NCBI RefSeq assembly: GCF_018614585.1 | Contig: NZ_JAGGOI010000032.1 | Location: 186,001 to 250,000, forward strand | Length of the DNA: 64,000 bases | Direction: 5' to 3' | Source: Streptomyces sp. ISL-1 | Lineage (GTDB): Bacteria; Actinomycetota; Actinomycetes; Streptomycetales; Streptomycetaceae | In this document: one piece after another, positions 33,642 to 43,394 of the stretch | Layout: every line of letters starts with the position of its first letter | Position numbering within the stretch: position 1 is the first letter of the stretch | Position numbers and translations under genes: made by a program | Notes under the pieces: generated by a model | Told to the model about the DNA's origin: nothing | Seen by the model: the letters and a program-made list of their open reading frames with translations, nothing else | Databases searched by the model: none

Positions 33642-36121
33642 CGCGCCGCCTTCCGTGCCAGCTTGTCGGCGGACGGCGTGGCCTCGCCGCCCTTGTATGT
33701 CACGTGCCACAGGGCCGACTTGGGGTCGGAGGTGAAGAAACCGCGCCCGTAGTCCAGGACATAGAGCGAGCCGTCCGGCGCGAACTTCCAGTCCATGAGG
33801 TTGCGGATGCCGGCGGTGCCGCCCGGGATGATCTTCTTCAGGGATTCGGCGTGCACCGGGATGCCGCCCTTGCCCACGGTCTTCGGGTCGGTCAGCACCG
33901 CGTGCCGCGGCTGGTCGCCGTCGTAGAAGTCACCGACGAACCACTTGCCGTCCCAGTACGACGGCCACTTCTCGGCGCTGGTGTTCGCCGCGTCGTAGCG
34001 GTAGACCGGACCGTTCATGGTCGCCTGGCCGCCGCCCTTGAGCCACGGCATCAGCAGCTTCTGCTCCTCCGCCTTGTAGCTCGGGACGCCGTTGGCGTCG
34101 CGCGGATAGTCCACGCCGCCGCCCTGCGGCGAGTACCAGATGGTGTTGGAGGTGATTGGCGGCAGATTCACCAGGCCGTCGTTGTTGGGCGACTCGTTCT
34201 TCGGGGCGTCGCAGTTGTACCAGCCGAGCGGCTTGCTCGGATCGGGCAGATTGCGGTCGCGGTAGGGCTGCTTGTTGCCCATGCAGTACGGCCAGCCGTG
34301 GTTGCCCGGCTTGGTGATGGCGGCGAAGGTGTCGTACTTCGCCGGGCCCCAGGTCGTCGATGGCGCGCCCGCGTCCGGGCCGACCCAGCCCGCGTAAAGG
34401 ATGTCCGTCGACTTGTCGATGAAGATACGCGCGGGATTGCGCACGCCCATCACGTAGATCTCGCCGCGGGTCTTGCCCCCGCCTTCGTCGGGTTCCGTGC
34501 CCGTGAAGAGGTTGCCTGCCGGGAGTGTGTACGTTCCGTCGTCCTCGGGGTGGATCCGCAGGATCTTGCCATTGAGGTTGTTGGTGTTGCCCGCGGTGCG
34601 GCGGGCGTCGGCGAAGGACAGCCCCTTGAAGTTCGGCTCCGGGTTGTTGCCGGAGTAACCACCGCTGAAACCGGAGGAGTTGTTGTCACCGGTGGCGATG
34701 TAGAGATTCTGCTTCGAGTCCCAGGCCATGCCGCCGCCCGCGTGGCAGCAGCTGTGGATCTGCACAGGCCACTTGAGCAGCACCTTCTCGCTCGCCAGGT
34801 CCAGCTTGTCGGTGGCCGGGTCGAGCGTGAAGCGGGAGACGCGGCGCTCGGCCATATGCGTGTCACGGTTGATCCGCGAGTGCGGTGTGTAGTGCAGATA
34901 CACCCAGCCGTTGGTCATGAAGTCGGGATCCAGCTCGATGCCGAGCAGCCCCTCCTCGACCTTGATCAGCTCATCGCCGCCGCCCTTGTTGCCGAAGATC
35001 GTGAGGGCTCCGGCGAGGGTGACCTTCTTGGTCTTGGGGTCGTAGACGTGGATCTCGCCCTGGCCCTTGCCGATGTCGGGGTTGTTCCAGTCCGTGACGA
35101 CGGGCCTGCTGGAGTCGGCGCCGCCGCGCCCGATGTAGAGCACCCGGCCGTCGGGAGCGGTGACCAGGCCGTGCGGCTCGCCGATCTGGTCGTTGTGCCC
35201 CGGCTGGTTGGGCTGGGTGACGCGCTCGGCGGTGTAGTTGGCGTTGATGGTCGCCTTGCAGTCGGCGCGCGAGAGGCGGGTGGTCCAGGCGAGCGCGCCG
35301 CGCAGATGGTCGCGGAAGTCGGTCTCGGCGAAGCTGTCGACCGTACCGCCCATGCCGGTGTAGAAGGAGCGGCCGCCGTCGTAGTCACGGCACCAGGAGA
35401 CGGGATGGTCCCAGCCGTTGGCGCCGGCGGCCGGCTTGTACGAGTTCTCCTTGACGCGGGCCACGGTGTGCACGCTGCCGGACGGGTTCGCCGCCCAGTT
35501 GAACCACTTGTCGGGCCGCTTCCACTGGAGCGGAAGCGACTTGGTGGCCGGATGCTGACGGTCGCCGACCTCGACGACCGCGCGCTGGACCGTGCTCGGC
35601 GCGCCGGCCGGCCGGGCGCCGATCAGCCCGGTGAACCAGTCGGAGTACGGCTCGGTGCGCGCCGCGTCATGGACGCCCAGGAAGCCTCCGCCGGCCTCCA
35701 GATACGTCTCGAGCCCGGCCTCCTGCTCGGGGTCGAGCACATCGCCGCCACCCGTCAGGAAGACGATCGCGTTGTACCTGCCGAGTTTGGTGGCATTGGT
35801 GAACACGGAGGCGTCGTCGGTGGCTTCGGTCTTGAACCGGCCCGCGGCCGGACCGGTCTGCCCGATGGTCTCGATCGCCGCGATACCGGCGTTGACGGTC
35901 GGCGACTCGTCGGTGGCGGAGGCGTGGAAGACGAGGACCCGTACATTCTGGCCGCCGGGAGGCGATGGCAGGGACAACGTTGTCGAAGGCGGTTCCGGAT
36001 AGGGCCTGGCCGCGGCGACATCGCCGCCGCCGAGCAGGGACACGGTCAGTGCGCCGACCCCAAGGGCCGCCGCCAGACCGCTGCTTCGGGATCTCGACCT
36101 GTGATGTGGTGCGCGCTGCAT
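33638..36121 (-). CDS. Secreted ThuA-domain/PQQ-type sugar dehydrogenase fusion
   Basis: 827 residues from the ATG at 36121. A signal peptide (SGLAAALGVGALTVSLLGGG) precedes a ThuA-like domain (~45-280; VRVLVFHASATDESPTVNAG, IVFLTGGGDVLDPEQEAGLE, GGFLGVHDAARTEPYSDWFT). A glucose/sorbosone dehydrogenase-type beta propeller then runs to the C-terminus (HGLVTAPDGRVLYIGRGGAD, GLLGIELDPDFMTNGWVYLH, IQIHSCCHAGGGMAWDSKQN, YVMGVRNPARIFIDK). This pairing with DUF1080 proteins is common in secreted carbohydrate-oxidation systems. The stop overlaps the GTG of the downstream gene, so the two are translationally coupled. Confidence 0.92.
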   Translation of the reverse strand: MQRAPHHRSRSRSSGLAAALGVGALTVSLLGGGDVAAARPYPEPPSTTLSLPSPPGGQNVRVLVFHASATDESPTVNAGIAAIETIGQTGPAAGRFKTEATDDASVFTNATKLGRYNAIVFLTGGGDVLDPEQEAGLETYLEAGGGFLGVHDAARTEPYSDWFTGLIGARPAGAPSTVQRAVVEVGDRQHPATKSLPLQWKRPDKWFNWAANPSGSVHTVARVKENSYKPAAGANGWDHPVSWCRDYDGGRSFYTGMGGTVDSFAETDFRDHLRGALAWTTRLSRADCKATINANYTAERVTQPNQPGHNDQIGEPHGLVTAPDGRVLYIGRGGADSSRPVVTDWNNPDIGKGQGEIHVYDPKTKKVTLAGALTIFGNKGGGDELIKVEEGLLGIELDPDFMTNGWVYLHYTPHSRINRDTHMAERRVSRFTLDPATDKLDLASEKVLLKWPVQIHSCCHAGGGMAWDSKQNLYIATGDNNSSGFSGGYSGNNPEPNFKGLSFADARRTAGNTNNLNGKILRIHPEDDGTYTLPAGNLFTGTEPDEGGGKTRGEIYVMGVRNPARIFIDKSTDILYAGWVGPDAGAPSTTWGPAKYDTFAAITKPGNHGWPYCMGNKQPYRDRNLPDPSKPLGWYNCDAPKNESPNNDGLVNLPPITSNTIWYSPQGGGVDYPRDANGVPSYKAEEQKLLMPWLKGGGQATMNGPVYRYDAANTSAEKWPSYWDGKWFVGDFYDGDQPRHAVLTDPKTVGKGGIPVHAESLKKIIPGGTAGIRNLMDWKFAPDGSLYVLDYGRGFFTSDPKSALWHVTYKGGEATPSADKLARKAAR

Positions 36122-36318
36122 GTGGTCACCCACCCCTCTTTGGTCACAACAACAGCCTCGGAAACTAGACCCCTTTTCGTGGTTCGCCAATAGGTAAGAC
36201 CGCAATGGCACGAACTTTGTCCTGACTGTGGATAAACGAAGATCACCGGGCTACCGTGTGGGCGTTCCCGGGGTCACCTGTGCCCCGTCAATCTCCGTAC
36301 AGAACTGGGGAGTTCGGC

Positions 36319-37314
36319 ATGGACAGACGGAGCTTCAACCGGCGGCTGCTGGCGGGAAGCGCGGTCGCGGCGACGGGTCTGACATCGTTGTCGCCGGCTT
36401 CGGTCTCGAGTGCGAACAGTGCCACGTCGGCGGCGGACGCACCGAAGACCGCCCCGTCCGGCGGCCGGATACGCCATCTCAGGTTGTACGCGGAGAGGTT
36501 GCCGGACGGTCAGATGGGCTACGGCGTGGAGAAGGGCAAGGCGTCGGTCCCCGGCCCGCTGATCGAACTGGTCGAAGGGGACACCCTGCACATCGAGTTC
36601 GAGAACGCGATGGACGTGCCGGTGAGCCTGCACGCCCACGGTGTGGACTACGACATCGCCAACGACGGCACGAAGCTCAGCAAGAGCCATGTCGAACCCG
36701 GCGCCACCCGGACGTACACCTGGCGCACCCACACTCCGGGCAAACGCGCGGACGGCACATGGCGCGCGGGCAGCGCGGGGTACTGGCACTACCACGACCA
36801 CGTGGTCGGCACGGACCACGGCACGGGCGGGATCCGCAAGGGCCTCTACGGCCCGGTGGTGGTCCGCAGAAGGGGCGACATCCTCCCGGACAAGCAGTTC
36901 ACCATCGTCTTCAACGAAATGACGATCAACAACAAGCCGGCGAACGCGAGCCCCGACTTCCGGGCCACGGTGGGTGATCGAGTCGAGATCATCATGATCA
37001 CGCACGGCGAGTACTACCACACGTTCCATATGCACGGTCACCGCTGGGCGGACAACAGAACGGGCCTGCTGGACGGCCCGGCCGACGTCAGCCGCGTGAT
37101 CGACAACAAGATCACGGGCCCGGCGGACTCGTTCGGCTTCCAGATCATCGCGGGCGAGCATGTGGGGGCGGGGGCCTGGATGTACCACTGCCATGTCCAG
37201 AGCCATTCGGACATGGGGATGGCGGGGCTGTTCCTGGTCGCGAAGCCGGACGGGACGATCCCGGGGTACGAGCCGCATCATCCGGACCACCCGGCGGCCG
37301 CCCACGACCACTAG
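36319..37314 (+). CDS. Small (two-domain) laccase, Tat-exported multicopper oxidase
   Basis: 331 residues, the usual length of Streptomyces two-domain laccases. The Tat signal is MDRRSFNRRLLAGSAVAATG. All four copper-ligand clusters are present: SLHAHGVDY, AGYWHYHDHVVGT, YYHTFHMHGHRW and WMYHCHVQSHSDMGMAG. These enzymes form trimers outside the cell and oxidise phenols with O2. The ATG at 36319 follows GGGGAG. It is divergent from the ThuA/sugar-dehydrogenase operon, whose cupredoxin domain also uses copper, so the two transcripts may be linked in copper handling or redox chemistry. Confidence 0.95.
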   Translation: MDRRSFNRRLLAGSAVAATGLTSLSPASVSSANSATSAADAPKTAPSGGRIRHLRLYAERLPDGQMGYGVEKGKASVPGPLIELVEGDTLHIEFENAMDVPVSLHAHGVDYDIANDGTKLSKSHVEPGATRTYTWRTHTPGKRADGTWRAGSAGYWHYHDHVVGTDHGTGGIRKGLYGPVVVRRRGDILPDKQFTIVFNEMTINNKPANASPDFRATVGDRVEIIMITHGEYYHTFHMHGHRWADNRTGLLDGPADVSRVIDNKITGPADSFGFQIIAGEHVGAGAWMYHCHVQSHSDMGMAGLFLVAKPDGTIPGYEPHHPDHPAAAHDH

Positions 37315-37445
37315 AGCCCGGAGCGGCGGCGGTCAGGCGCGGCTGAATTCGCCCGGTCGCGGTGGGCGTGTACTGGATGCGCGAGTGCCGGATCGGTAGC
37401 AGACTCGGGGACCTCAGACAGCGGGATCCCCCTAAGGAGCGCACC

Positions 37446-38240
37446 ATGCTCACCACCCGTTTTGTCACAGGCTCCCCGAACTGGATCGACCTCGGCACGC
37501 CCGATCTCGACGCGGCGACTGCTTTCTACGGCGGCCTGTTCGGCTGGACCTTCCAGTCGGCGGGTCCCGAGGCCGGCGGATACGGCATGTACCAAGTGGA
37601 CGGCAAGACTGCCGCGGGCGCCATGACGGTCACTCCTGAGCAGGGCGGTCCGGGCTGGACCCTCTACTTCCAGTCGCCCGACGCCGACGCCACGGCGAAG
37701 GCGGTCCAGCAGGGCGGCGGCGCGGCGCTGTTCGAGCCGATGGACGTCTTCGACATGGGCCGCATGGCGGTCTTCGCCGATCCGGCGGGCGCGGCCTTCG
37801 CGACCTGGCAGCCGGGCCGGATCAAGGGCCTGGACGTCGTCAACGACCCCAACACGCTGTGCTGGGCGGAGCTGTACACCGACGAACCGCGCGCGGGCCT
37901 CGACTTCTACCGCGGGGTGTTCGGCTGGGAGACATCGACGATGCCGCTCCCGGACGGTACGGGCTCGTACACGATGCTGAACCCCACGGGCGCGGGCGCG
38001 GAAGCGATGTTCGGCGGCATCGTCCCCCTGGCCTCGGACCCGGTGGAGACAGAGGGTTCCTACTGGCTGCCGTACTTCGAGGTCGCGGACTGCGACGCGA
38101 CCGTGGCCAAGGCGCAGCAGCTGGGCGGCAAGGTCAGGATGGCCCCGGTCGACATGGAGGGCGTGGGCCGCTTCGCGAAACTGGCGGACCCGGCGGGGGC
38201 GCGTTTCGCGCTGATGCAGGGAGTCCAGCAGGACGACTGA
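37446..38240 (+). CDS. VOC family protein, two glyoxalase/bleomycin-resistance-like domains
   Basis: 264 residues from an ATG with AAGGAG seven bases upstream. Two tandem VOC modules: PNWIDLGTPDLDAATAFYGG ... MAVFADPAGAAFATWQPG and LCWAELYTDEPRAGLDFYRG ... FAKLADPAGARFALMQ. The repeated FYGGLFGW/FYRGVFGW and DPAGA motifs are those of the CFP32-like group in actinobacteria. The family ranges over metal-dependent lyases, dioxygenases and antibiotic-binding proteins; the activity here is unknown. Confidence 0.92.
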   Translation: MLTTRFVTGSPNWIDLGTPDLDAATAFYGGLFGWTFQSAGPEAGGYGMYQVDGKTAAGAMTVTPEQGGPGWTLYFQSPDADATAKAVQQGGGAALFEPMDVFDMGRMAVFADPAGAAFATWQPGRIKGLDVVNDPNTLCWAELYTDEPRAGLDFYRGVFGWETSTMPLPDGTGSYTMLNPTGAGAEAMFGGIVPLASDPVETEGSYWLPYFEVADCDATVAKAQQLGGKVRMAPVDMEGVGRFAKLADPAGARFALMQGVQQDD

Positions 38241-38333
38241 TGGGTTTCGACAGCGGTGGCCGGGGGCGGTGTGCGTGGGGTCGTTGATGCTTCATTGACC
38301 CGGCGTTTATCGGCACCGGGGAATGTGTCCCCC

Positions 38334-38579
38334 ATGCCGATCAACACCACCACCGACCAAGAACTCTCCTGGCAGGAGACCGCGCTGTGTGCCCAGACGG
38401 GCCCGGAATTCTTCTTCCCCGCCCCTGGCTCCTCGACCCGCGAGGCCAAGCGGTTGTGCGGGGCGTGCGAGGGGCGAGTGGCGTGCCTGGAGTACGCGCT
38501 GGCTCATGACGAACGATTTGGGGTGTGGGGCGGGCTGTCGGAGAAGGAGCGGTACCGCCTCAAGCGTGCGCAGGGCTGA
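38334..38579 (+). CDS. WhiB-family iron-sulfur transcription factor
   Basis: 81 residues from an ATG at 38334. The four conserved cysteines appear as ALCAQTG, LCGACEG (C-x2-C) and ACLEYAL, which together bind a 4Fe-4S cluster. The downstream FGVWGGLSEKERYRLKR carries the G(V/I)WGG turn and a basic tail. WhiB-like proteins partner with the principal sigma factor to control development and stress responses. The protein is at the short end of the family range. The particular paralogue cannot be assigned from sequence reading alone. Confidence 0.93.
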   Translation: MPINTTTDQELSWQETALCAQTGPEFFFPAPGSSTREAKRLCGACEGRVACLEYALAHDERFGVWGGLSEKERYRLKRAQG

Positions 38580-38934
38580 GCCTGACGGGGGGCGGTGAGG
38601 GGCGCGGACGGACGGTAGTTGCCGTCGGTGCTGTCCGTGCCGCCCAGAGCGCGGACGGTGGGCGAGCGTGCCCACGCCGAGAGCCCTCCCCGATCGACTC
38701 AGCCGCAGAAATGCGGATGCACTCGGGGTCGCGCCGGCCACGTCACAGCCGGCCGGCGCTCGGGGCGGGAGTCGCCCGAACAGGATCCCCGGCAAGGCCC
38801 GGCCGTAGCTGAGCTCCAGGCGCGCCGGAAACCGGAAGCGGACCAGGCTGGTTCGGCGCCGGCCGCCCTCCCCCCTCCCCGTCGCACTCCGGCGATGGCG
38901 CCCGCCGCGACGGCTCAGCAGGCACAATCCCCCC
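38580..38934. other. Intergenic stretch, no gene recognised
   Basis: 355 bases between the WhiB-like gene and the HEAT-like gene. Open frames are GC-driven shadows without ribosome sites. A GC-rich region near 38745-38790 could form weak hairpins, but none is convincing. Confidence 0.45.
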
Positions 38935-41900
38935 ATGGCTCACACCCCCCTGCACCAGGCAGACCGCCTGCTGGACGCGCTCGATCCCCTTCCCTACCCG
39001 CTGCGTATGAGTGAACTCGCCGCGAGGGCCAGGGAGATCAACCCGGCCGAGCTGCGACCGCTGCTCGACGAACTCGATGAGCGCGGAGCCTATGAGCGCG
39101 GTCTCGCCGTCGTCGTGGCAGCCGTGGGCGGGGACGCCCAGTGGGTCGGAGCTCGGCTCGCGGACCCGGACTCGTTCGTCCGCGGCCAGGCCTTGCGGGT
39201 GGCCACGAGTCTCGGCGTGTCCGACGACGCCTTCGTCGCCGCCCTCGACGACGCCCCCGCCGCCGTACGCAAGCAGCTGCTGCACGCGATAGTCGCCGCA
39301 CGCCGCTCCGCGCTCGCCGACCGTGTCATCGACCGGATCCGGGAGAGCTGGGGCGACGTCGAGGCGGCCCGGCTGCTGCCGGGGTGCGCAGCCGGGACCG
39401 TCGAGCGGCTTCTGCCCGCCCTGTTCCACGCCGTACGCGGCTGGACGAGGCTCGGCTCCCGCCATCCCCGCGCTCTCCTCGAGGCGGCGGAGCGTGAACT
39501 GTCCGCGCTCCCCGAGGCGCTGCGCGACGGCTGGTGGCAGCGGTACGCCATCGCCGTCGCCTCCCTCACCACTGCCGAACCGCTGCGCGTCCTCGATCTG
39601 CTCATGCGGTACGGACCCGCGGCCCTGCCCGTCCGGCTGCGCCCGGGTATCCCGGCGCTGACCAGGGCCGACCCGGCACGCGTGGTCCGCATGCTGCTCG
39701 CCCCCGAGGGCCACGCCACCCGCCGCGGCGTAGCGCTGCGTCCGGCCGTCCTGCGGCACCTGACACGTCACGCACCTCAGGAGCTGCTCGTCGAGCTGGG
39801 CCGGGTCATGACCGCCCACCACGACGAGTACGCCCGGCTCGTGAAAGCCCACCCGCCGGCCCGCCGCGGAGCCTTCCACGAGGCCGTACTGGCGGAGCGC
39901 GGGCCCGAGGCCGCGACCGTGAACGCCGAGCTTCTCGACGTGCTGCCCCGCAGTTGCCTGGCGGGGGAGGCGCGCCGGTCGGCGGACCGGGCCAAGGAGC
40001 GCGGAGCGAGCTGGAGTTCGGTGCTGCTTGCCGAGTCCTATCTGCCCGTCGCGCAGGCGCGCGAGCAACTTGTCGCGGCCACGCACCGTGCGTCGGCGCA
40101 GGATCGTGCCGAGGCCTGGCCGCTGCTGATCCGCAATGCCGGGCGCTCCGGCGACCCCGAGGCCGTCACCGCCGTACTGCACGAGATGTCCCGGCTGCGC
40201 AATGAGCAGGACCCGGTGCGCTCGGCCGCGATGCACGCGCTCGCCGACACCCCGCCCGCCCTGTTCACCGAGGACGCGGAGCCGCACCTCGATCGCGTGG
40301 CCACCGACGCCGTGGCAGCCCGCGACTCCTCCCCGGACACCCGCCAGGCGCTGAGCCGTCTCGCCATCGCCGTGCTGCGCGAGCATGCGGCAACCGGCCG
40401 AAGGAAGTTGGTGAACTGGGCGCTGCGCACCCTCGTACGGATCTCGGGAAGCACCGGCGGCGCCGATCTCGGCCGGCTGGACCGCACCCTGCGCCGCGGT
40501 CAGGAGCACGCGGTCTTCGAGGCGCTGCGCCCCTGGATAGAGGCGGGCGCGGAGAAGGCCGACTTCAGCCTCACCTTCGCACTCGCCCGCGCGGTCGGCC
40601 GGCGCGCGGCCGGAATGCCGGAGTTGCAGGATCTGCTCTGGCAGGCCGTCCGGTTCGGCGGCAACTCCACCGCGCAGACCGCGGTCGCACTCTGGCTCGA
40701 ACCCGCCGCCGGACGTGATCCGCGCGTGGAGCGGCTACTCGGCAACGAGCCCTCGGCGGCCGTACTCCCCGCTGTTGTAGGGGTGTTGAGTACCCGTCGC
40801 ACCGATCTGCTCGACCGGCTGCTGGGCGACACCGCGCCGTACGGGCGTTTTCTCACCAAGGGCAGTCACTGGACCGTGCCGGTGGACGTCGATGTCCGCC
40901 GCTGGACCGCACGTCAACAGCGTGCGGCCGCACGCCAGTTGGAGCGCGCGGCGCGCGACTCATCGCTTCCGTTGTACGCGCGTGCGTCCGCTCTCATATC
41001 GGCTGCGCGGATCCCGGACGAGGGCGCCGACGTGGCGCGACGCTGGACAGGGTCGCCGGAGGTGGTGCTCGCGGAGGCGGCCATCGGAGCGCTGGCCCGG
41101 ACCGACCGGCCCGCCGACGTGCTTGCCGAACTGCTCGCCCACGCCGGCGGCGACCGGGCGCGCGTCGCCGTGTACGCGGCCACCCGCGCATCCCGGTACG
41201 CAAGGCCGTCACAACTCGGCGCGCTGCTGAGCGGCGTACTGGCGCCCGACGCCGCCAAGGTGACCGGCCGAAAGGAGGCCGTACGGCTGGCGGCCACCCG
41301 GCTGCCGCTGCCCGAGGCGGCCGGCCTGCTGGCCGACACGTACGCCGCGCGGGATCAGCACCGGGATGTGCGGGCCGCGTGTGTGGCCTTCGCCGCCCCG
41401 CTGCTCGGCGACGAACGGACCTGGCAGATGCTCAACGAAGCGGCGGCCGGTGACCCGGTGCTGCGTACCGGCGTGCTCCGGGTGCTGCCGATGGATCTGC
41501 CGGAACCGGACCGGCCGCGCTACGCCCGCCTGGTCCGCAAGGTGTGCGACACCGAGAACCCCGAGAACCCCGAGAACCCCGAGAACAGCGAGAACACCGA
41601 GAACACGGCGCTCGCCGGCCTCGCGTACGAGGCGGTCGCGCGCTGGGTGCCCTGGTCGCCCGATGCCTCGGCGGTCCTGGTGGCCGCGGTCACCCAGCTG
41701 GACAAGCGGCAGTCGTGGCGCTCCGCAGTGGACGGGCTCGCCGCGGCCGCGCCTTCCGGCCCGGAAGCGGGCCGTGCCGTGGAGCGCGCACTTCAGGCGC
41801 TGGTCACGGCCGATACGGAGGCATTGGAAGACATTTGCGACGCGGGGACGGACCGGGACCGGCCCGCCCGCCGCCGTATCGAATACCTCGTAGCCAGGCT

Positions 41901-42363
41901 CTCCGGGGAGTCCGTGTCGCGGCCCGGCGCGCTGCGCCCGGTGCTGACGGCTGCCGCGGAGCTGCTGGCACGCCACGATGCCTTCGTCGCGCAGGCCGCG
42001 GCCCTGCTGGTGGAATCCCTTGACCTGAACGCGGAACCGGCAGAGCTGCACGCTGCTTTCGGCCGGCTGGTCAGCCTCCATGACGGGCGGCCCGCACTGG
42101 CCGTGCGCACCGCCGACGTACTGGAGAAGCGGATCGGCGGCAGGCAGCGGCCCGGCGACACCGGGACGCTGCTCTCCGCCGCCGGGCGGCTCGCCGACTC
42201 CGGCGGCCGTACGGAAGGTCTCCTCGCCGTCGCGGTCGTCGCGGCCGGCGGCTCACGCATTTCGTGGACCGAGCCCTGGCGGGTACAGCTGCGAAAGCTG
42301 CGCCGGCATACGGACGCGGACGTACGCGACGCGGCCCTGGCAAGGGTGACGACGTACGAATGA
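38935..42363 (+). CDS. Large HEAT-like helical repeat protein
   Basis: 1142 residues starting at an ATG at 38935. The whole sequence is alpha-solenoid-like: short amphipathic helix pairs such as DSFVRGQALRVATSLGVSDD, AAVRKQLLHAIVAARRSA, DPVRSAAMHALADTP and DADVRDAALARVTTYE, with the R-A-L spacing of HEAT/PBS-lyase repeats. There is no signal peptide, enzyme motif or membrane segment, so it is probably a cytoplasmic scaffold. Similar long HEAT proteins occur in many Streptomyces without known function. An in-frame (GluAsnX)6 microsatellite lies at residues ~874-891. It is monocistronic, followed by a convergent desaturase gene. Confidence 0.82.
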   Translation: MAHTPLHQADRLLDALDPLPYPLRMSELAARAREINPAELRPLLDELDERGAYERGLAVVVAAVGGDAQWVGARLADPDSFVRGQALRVATSLGVSDDAFVAALDDAPAAVRKQLLHAIVAARRSALADRVIDRIRESWGDVEAARLLPGCAAGTVERLLPALFHAVRGWTRLGSRHPRALLEAAERELSALPEALRDGWWQRYAIAVASLTTAEPLRVLDLLMRYGPAALPVRLRPGIPALTRADPARVVRMLLAPEGHATRRGVALRPAVLRHLTRHAPQELLVELGRVMTAHHDEYARLVKAHPPARRGAFHEAVLAERGPEAATVNAELLDVLPRSCLAGEARRSADRAKERGASWSSVLLAESYLPVAQAREQLVAATHRASAQDRAEAWPLLIRNAGRSGDPEAVTAVLHEMSRLRNEQDPVRSAAMHALADTPPALFTEDAEPHLDRVATDAVAARDSSPDTRQALSRLAIAVLREHAATGRRKLVNWALRTLVRISGSTGGADLGRLDRTLRRGQEHAVFEALRPWIEAGAEKADFSLTFALARAVGRRAAGMPELQDLLWQAVRFGGNSTAQTAVALWLEPAAGRDPRVERLLGNEPSAAVLPAVVGVLSTRRTDLLDRLLGDTAPYGRFLTKGSHWTVPVDVDVRRWTARQQRAAARQLERAARDSSLPLYARASALISAARIPDEGADVARRWTGSPEVVLAEAAIGALARTDRPADVLAELLAHAGGDRARVAVYAATRASRYARPSQLGALLSGVLAPDAAKVTGRKEAVRLAATRLPLPEAAGLLADTYAARDQHRDVRAACVAFAAPLLGDERTWQMLNEAAAGDPVLRTGVLRVLPMDLPEPDRPRYARLVRKVCDTENPENPENPENSENTENTALAGLAYEAVARWVPWSPDASAVLVAAVTQLDKRQSWRSAVDGLAAAAPSGPEAGRAVERALQALVTADTEALEDICDAGTDRDRPARRRIEYLVARLSGESVSRPGALRPVLTAAAELLARHDAFVAQAAALLVESLDLNAEPAELHAAFGRLVSLHDGRPALAVRTADVLEKRIGGRQRPGDTGTLLSAAGRLADSGGRTEGLLAVAVVAAGGSRISWTEPWRVQLRKLRRHTDADVRDAALARVTTYE
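41554..41607 (+). repeat. In-frame 9-base tandem repeat (GAGAAC-NNN x 6)
   Basis: Three perfect GAGAACCCC units are followed by GAGAACAGC, GAGAACACC and GAGAACACG. They encode ENPENPENPENSENTENT within the HEAT-like protein. Copy-number change would keep the frame and alter a flexible acidic linker. Confidence 0.9.
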
Positions 42364-42392
42364 CGTGAGGGCCGGGGGAGCGGCCGGGACGG

Positions 42393-43367
42393 TCAGCCTG
42401 CCGCCCGCGCCGCCATCCGCGCCTTGCGCGCCGCGAGCTTCTCGTCGAACTTGCTCGCCTCGGAGTCCAGCCCGCCCATGTACAGGCCGAGCTCCTCCTG
42501 CGCCTTCAGGCCCTCCGGGCCCAGACCGTCGATGTCGAGCACCTTGAGGAAGCGCAGCACCGGCTGGAGCACGTCGTCGTGGTGGATCCGCATGTTGTAG
42601 ATCTCGCCGATCGCCATCTGCGCGGCGGCCCGCTCGAAGCCCGGCATGCCGTGTCCCGGCATCCGGAAGTCGACCACGACGTCGCGCACGGCCTGCATCG
42701 TCAGATCGGGGGCGATCTCGAAGGCCGCGCCCAGCAGATTCCGGTAGAAGACCATGTGCAGGTTCTCGTCGGTCGCGATCCGCGCCAGCATCCGGTCGCA
42801 GACCGGATCGCCCGACTGGTGGCCGGTGTTGCGGTGCGAGACGCGCGTGGCGAGCTCCTGGAAGGCGACGTACGCGACCGAGTGCAGCATCGAGTGGCGG
42901 TTGTCGGACTCGAAGCCCTCCGCCATGTGTGCCATCCGAAACTGCTCCAACTTGTCCGGGTCGACAGCGCGCGAGGTGAGCAGGTAGTCGCGCATCACGA
43001 TGCCGTGCCGGCCCTCCTCCGCGGTCCAGCGGTGCACCCAGGTGCCCCAGGCGCCGTCGCGGCCGAAGAGGCTGGCGATCTCGTGGTGATAGCTGGGGAG
43101 GTTGTCCTCGGTCAGCAGGTTCACGACCAGCGCGATCTTGCCGATGTCGGTGACCTTGGACTGCTCGGGCTCCCAGGCCTGGCCGTCCTCGAAGAAGCCG
43201 GGAAAGTTGCGTCCGTCGGTGAACGGGACGTACTCGTGCGGCATCCAGTCCTTGGCAACCTTGAGATGGCGGTTCAGTTCCTTCTCCACCACCTCTTCCA
43301 GCGCGTACAGCAGCCGGGCGTCAGTCCACGCTTCCGAGCCGCCGAGTTGGGGAGAGGTGATCGTCAC
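42393..43367 (-). CDS. Acyl-ACP desaturase (di-iron, FA_desaturase_2)
   Basis: 324 residues from a GTG at 43367 with AGGAG six bases upstream. Di-iron ligands fit the two (D/E)ExxH motifs: the first Glu in LTEDNLPSYHHEI, then WTAEEGRHGIVM, and later ATDENLHMVFYR. The fold is that of soluble stearoyl-ACP 9-desaturases, which introduce a double bond in fatty acyl chains attached to ACP using ferredoxin-derived electrons. A palindromic TetR-type operator candidate overlaps the promoter region at 43395-43428, so expression is probably tuned to membrane lipid state. It is convergent with the HEAT-like gene. Confidence 0.93.
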   Translation of the reverse strand: MTITSPQLGGSEAWTDARLLYALEEVVEKELNRHLKVAKDWMPHEYVPFTDGRNFPGFFEDGQAWEPEQSKVTDIGKIALVVNLLTEDNLPSYHHEIASLFGRDGAWGTWVHRWTAEEGRHGIVMRDYLLTSRAVDPDKLEQFRMAHMAEGFESDNRHSMLHSVAYVAFQELATRVSHRNTGHQSGDPVCDRMLARIATDENLHMVFYRNLLGAAFEIAPDLTMQAVRDVVVDFRMPGHGMPGFERAAAQMAIGEIYNMRIHHDDVLQPVLRFLKVLDIDGLGPEGLKAQEELGLYMGGLDSEASKFDEKLAARKARMAARAAG

Positions 43368-43394
43368 TGGTACTCCTGGGGGACGGGGATAGCT

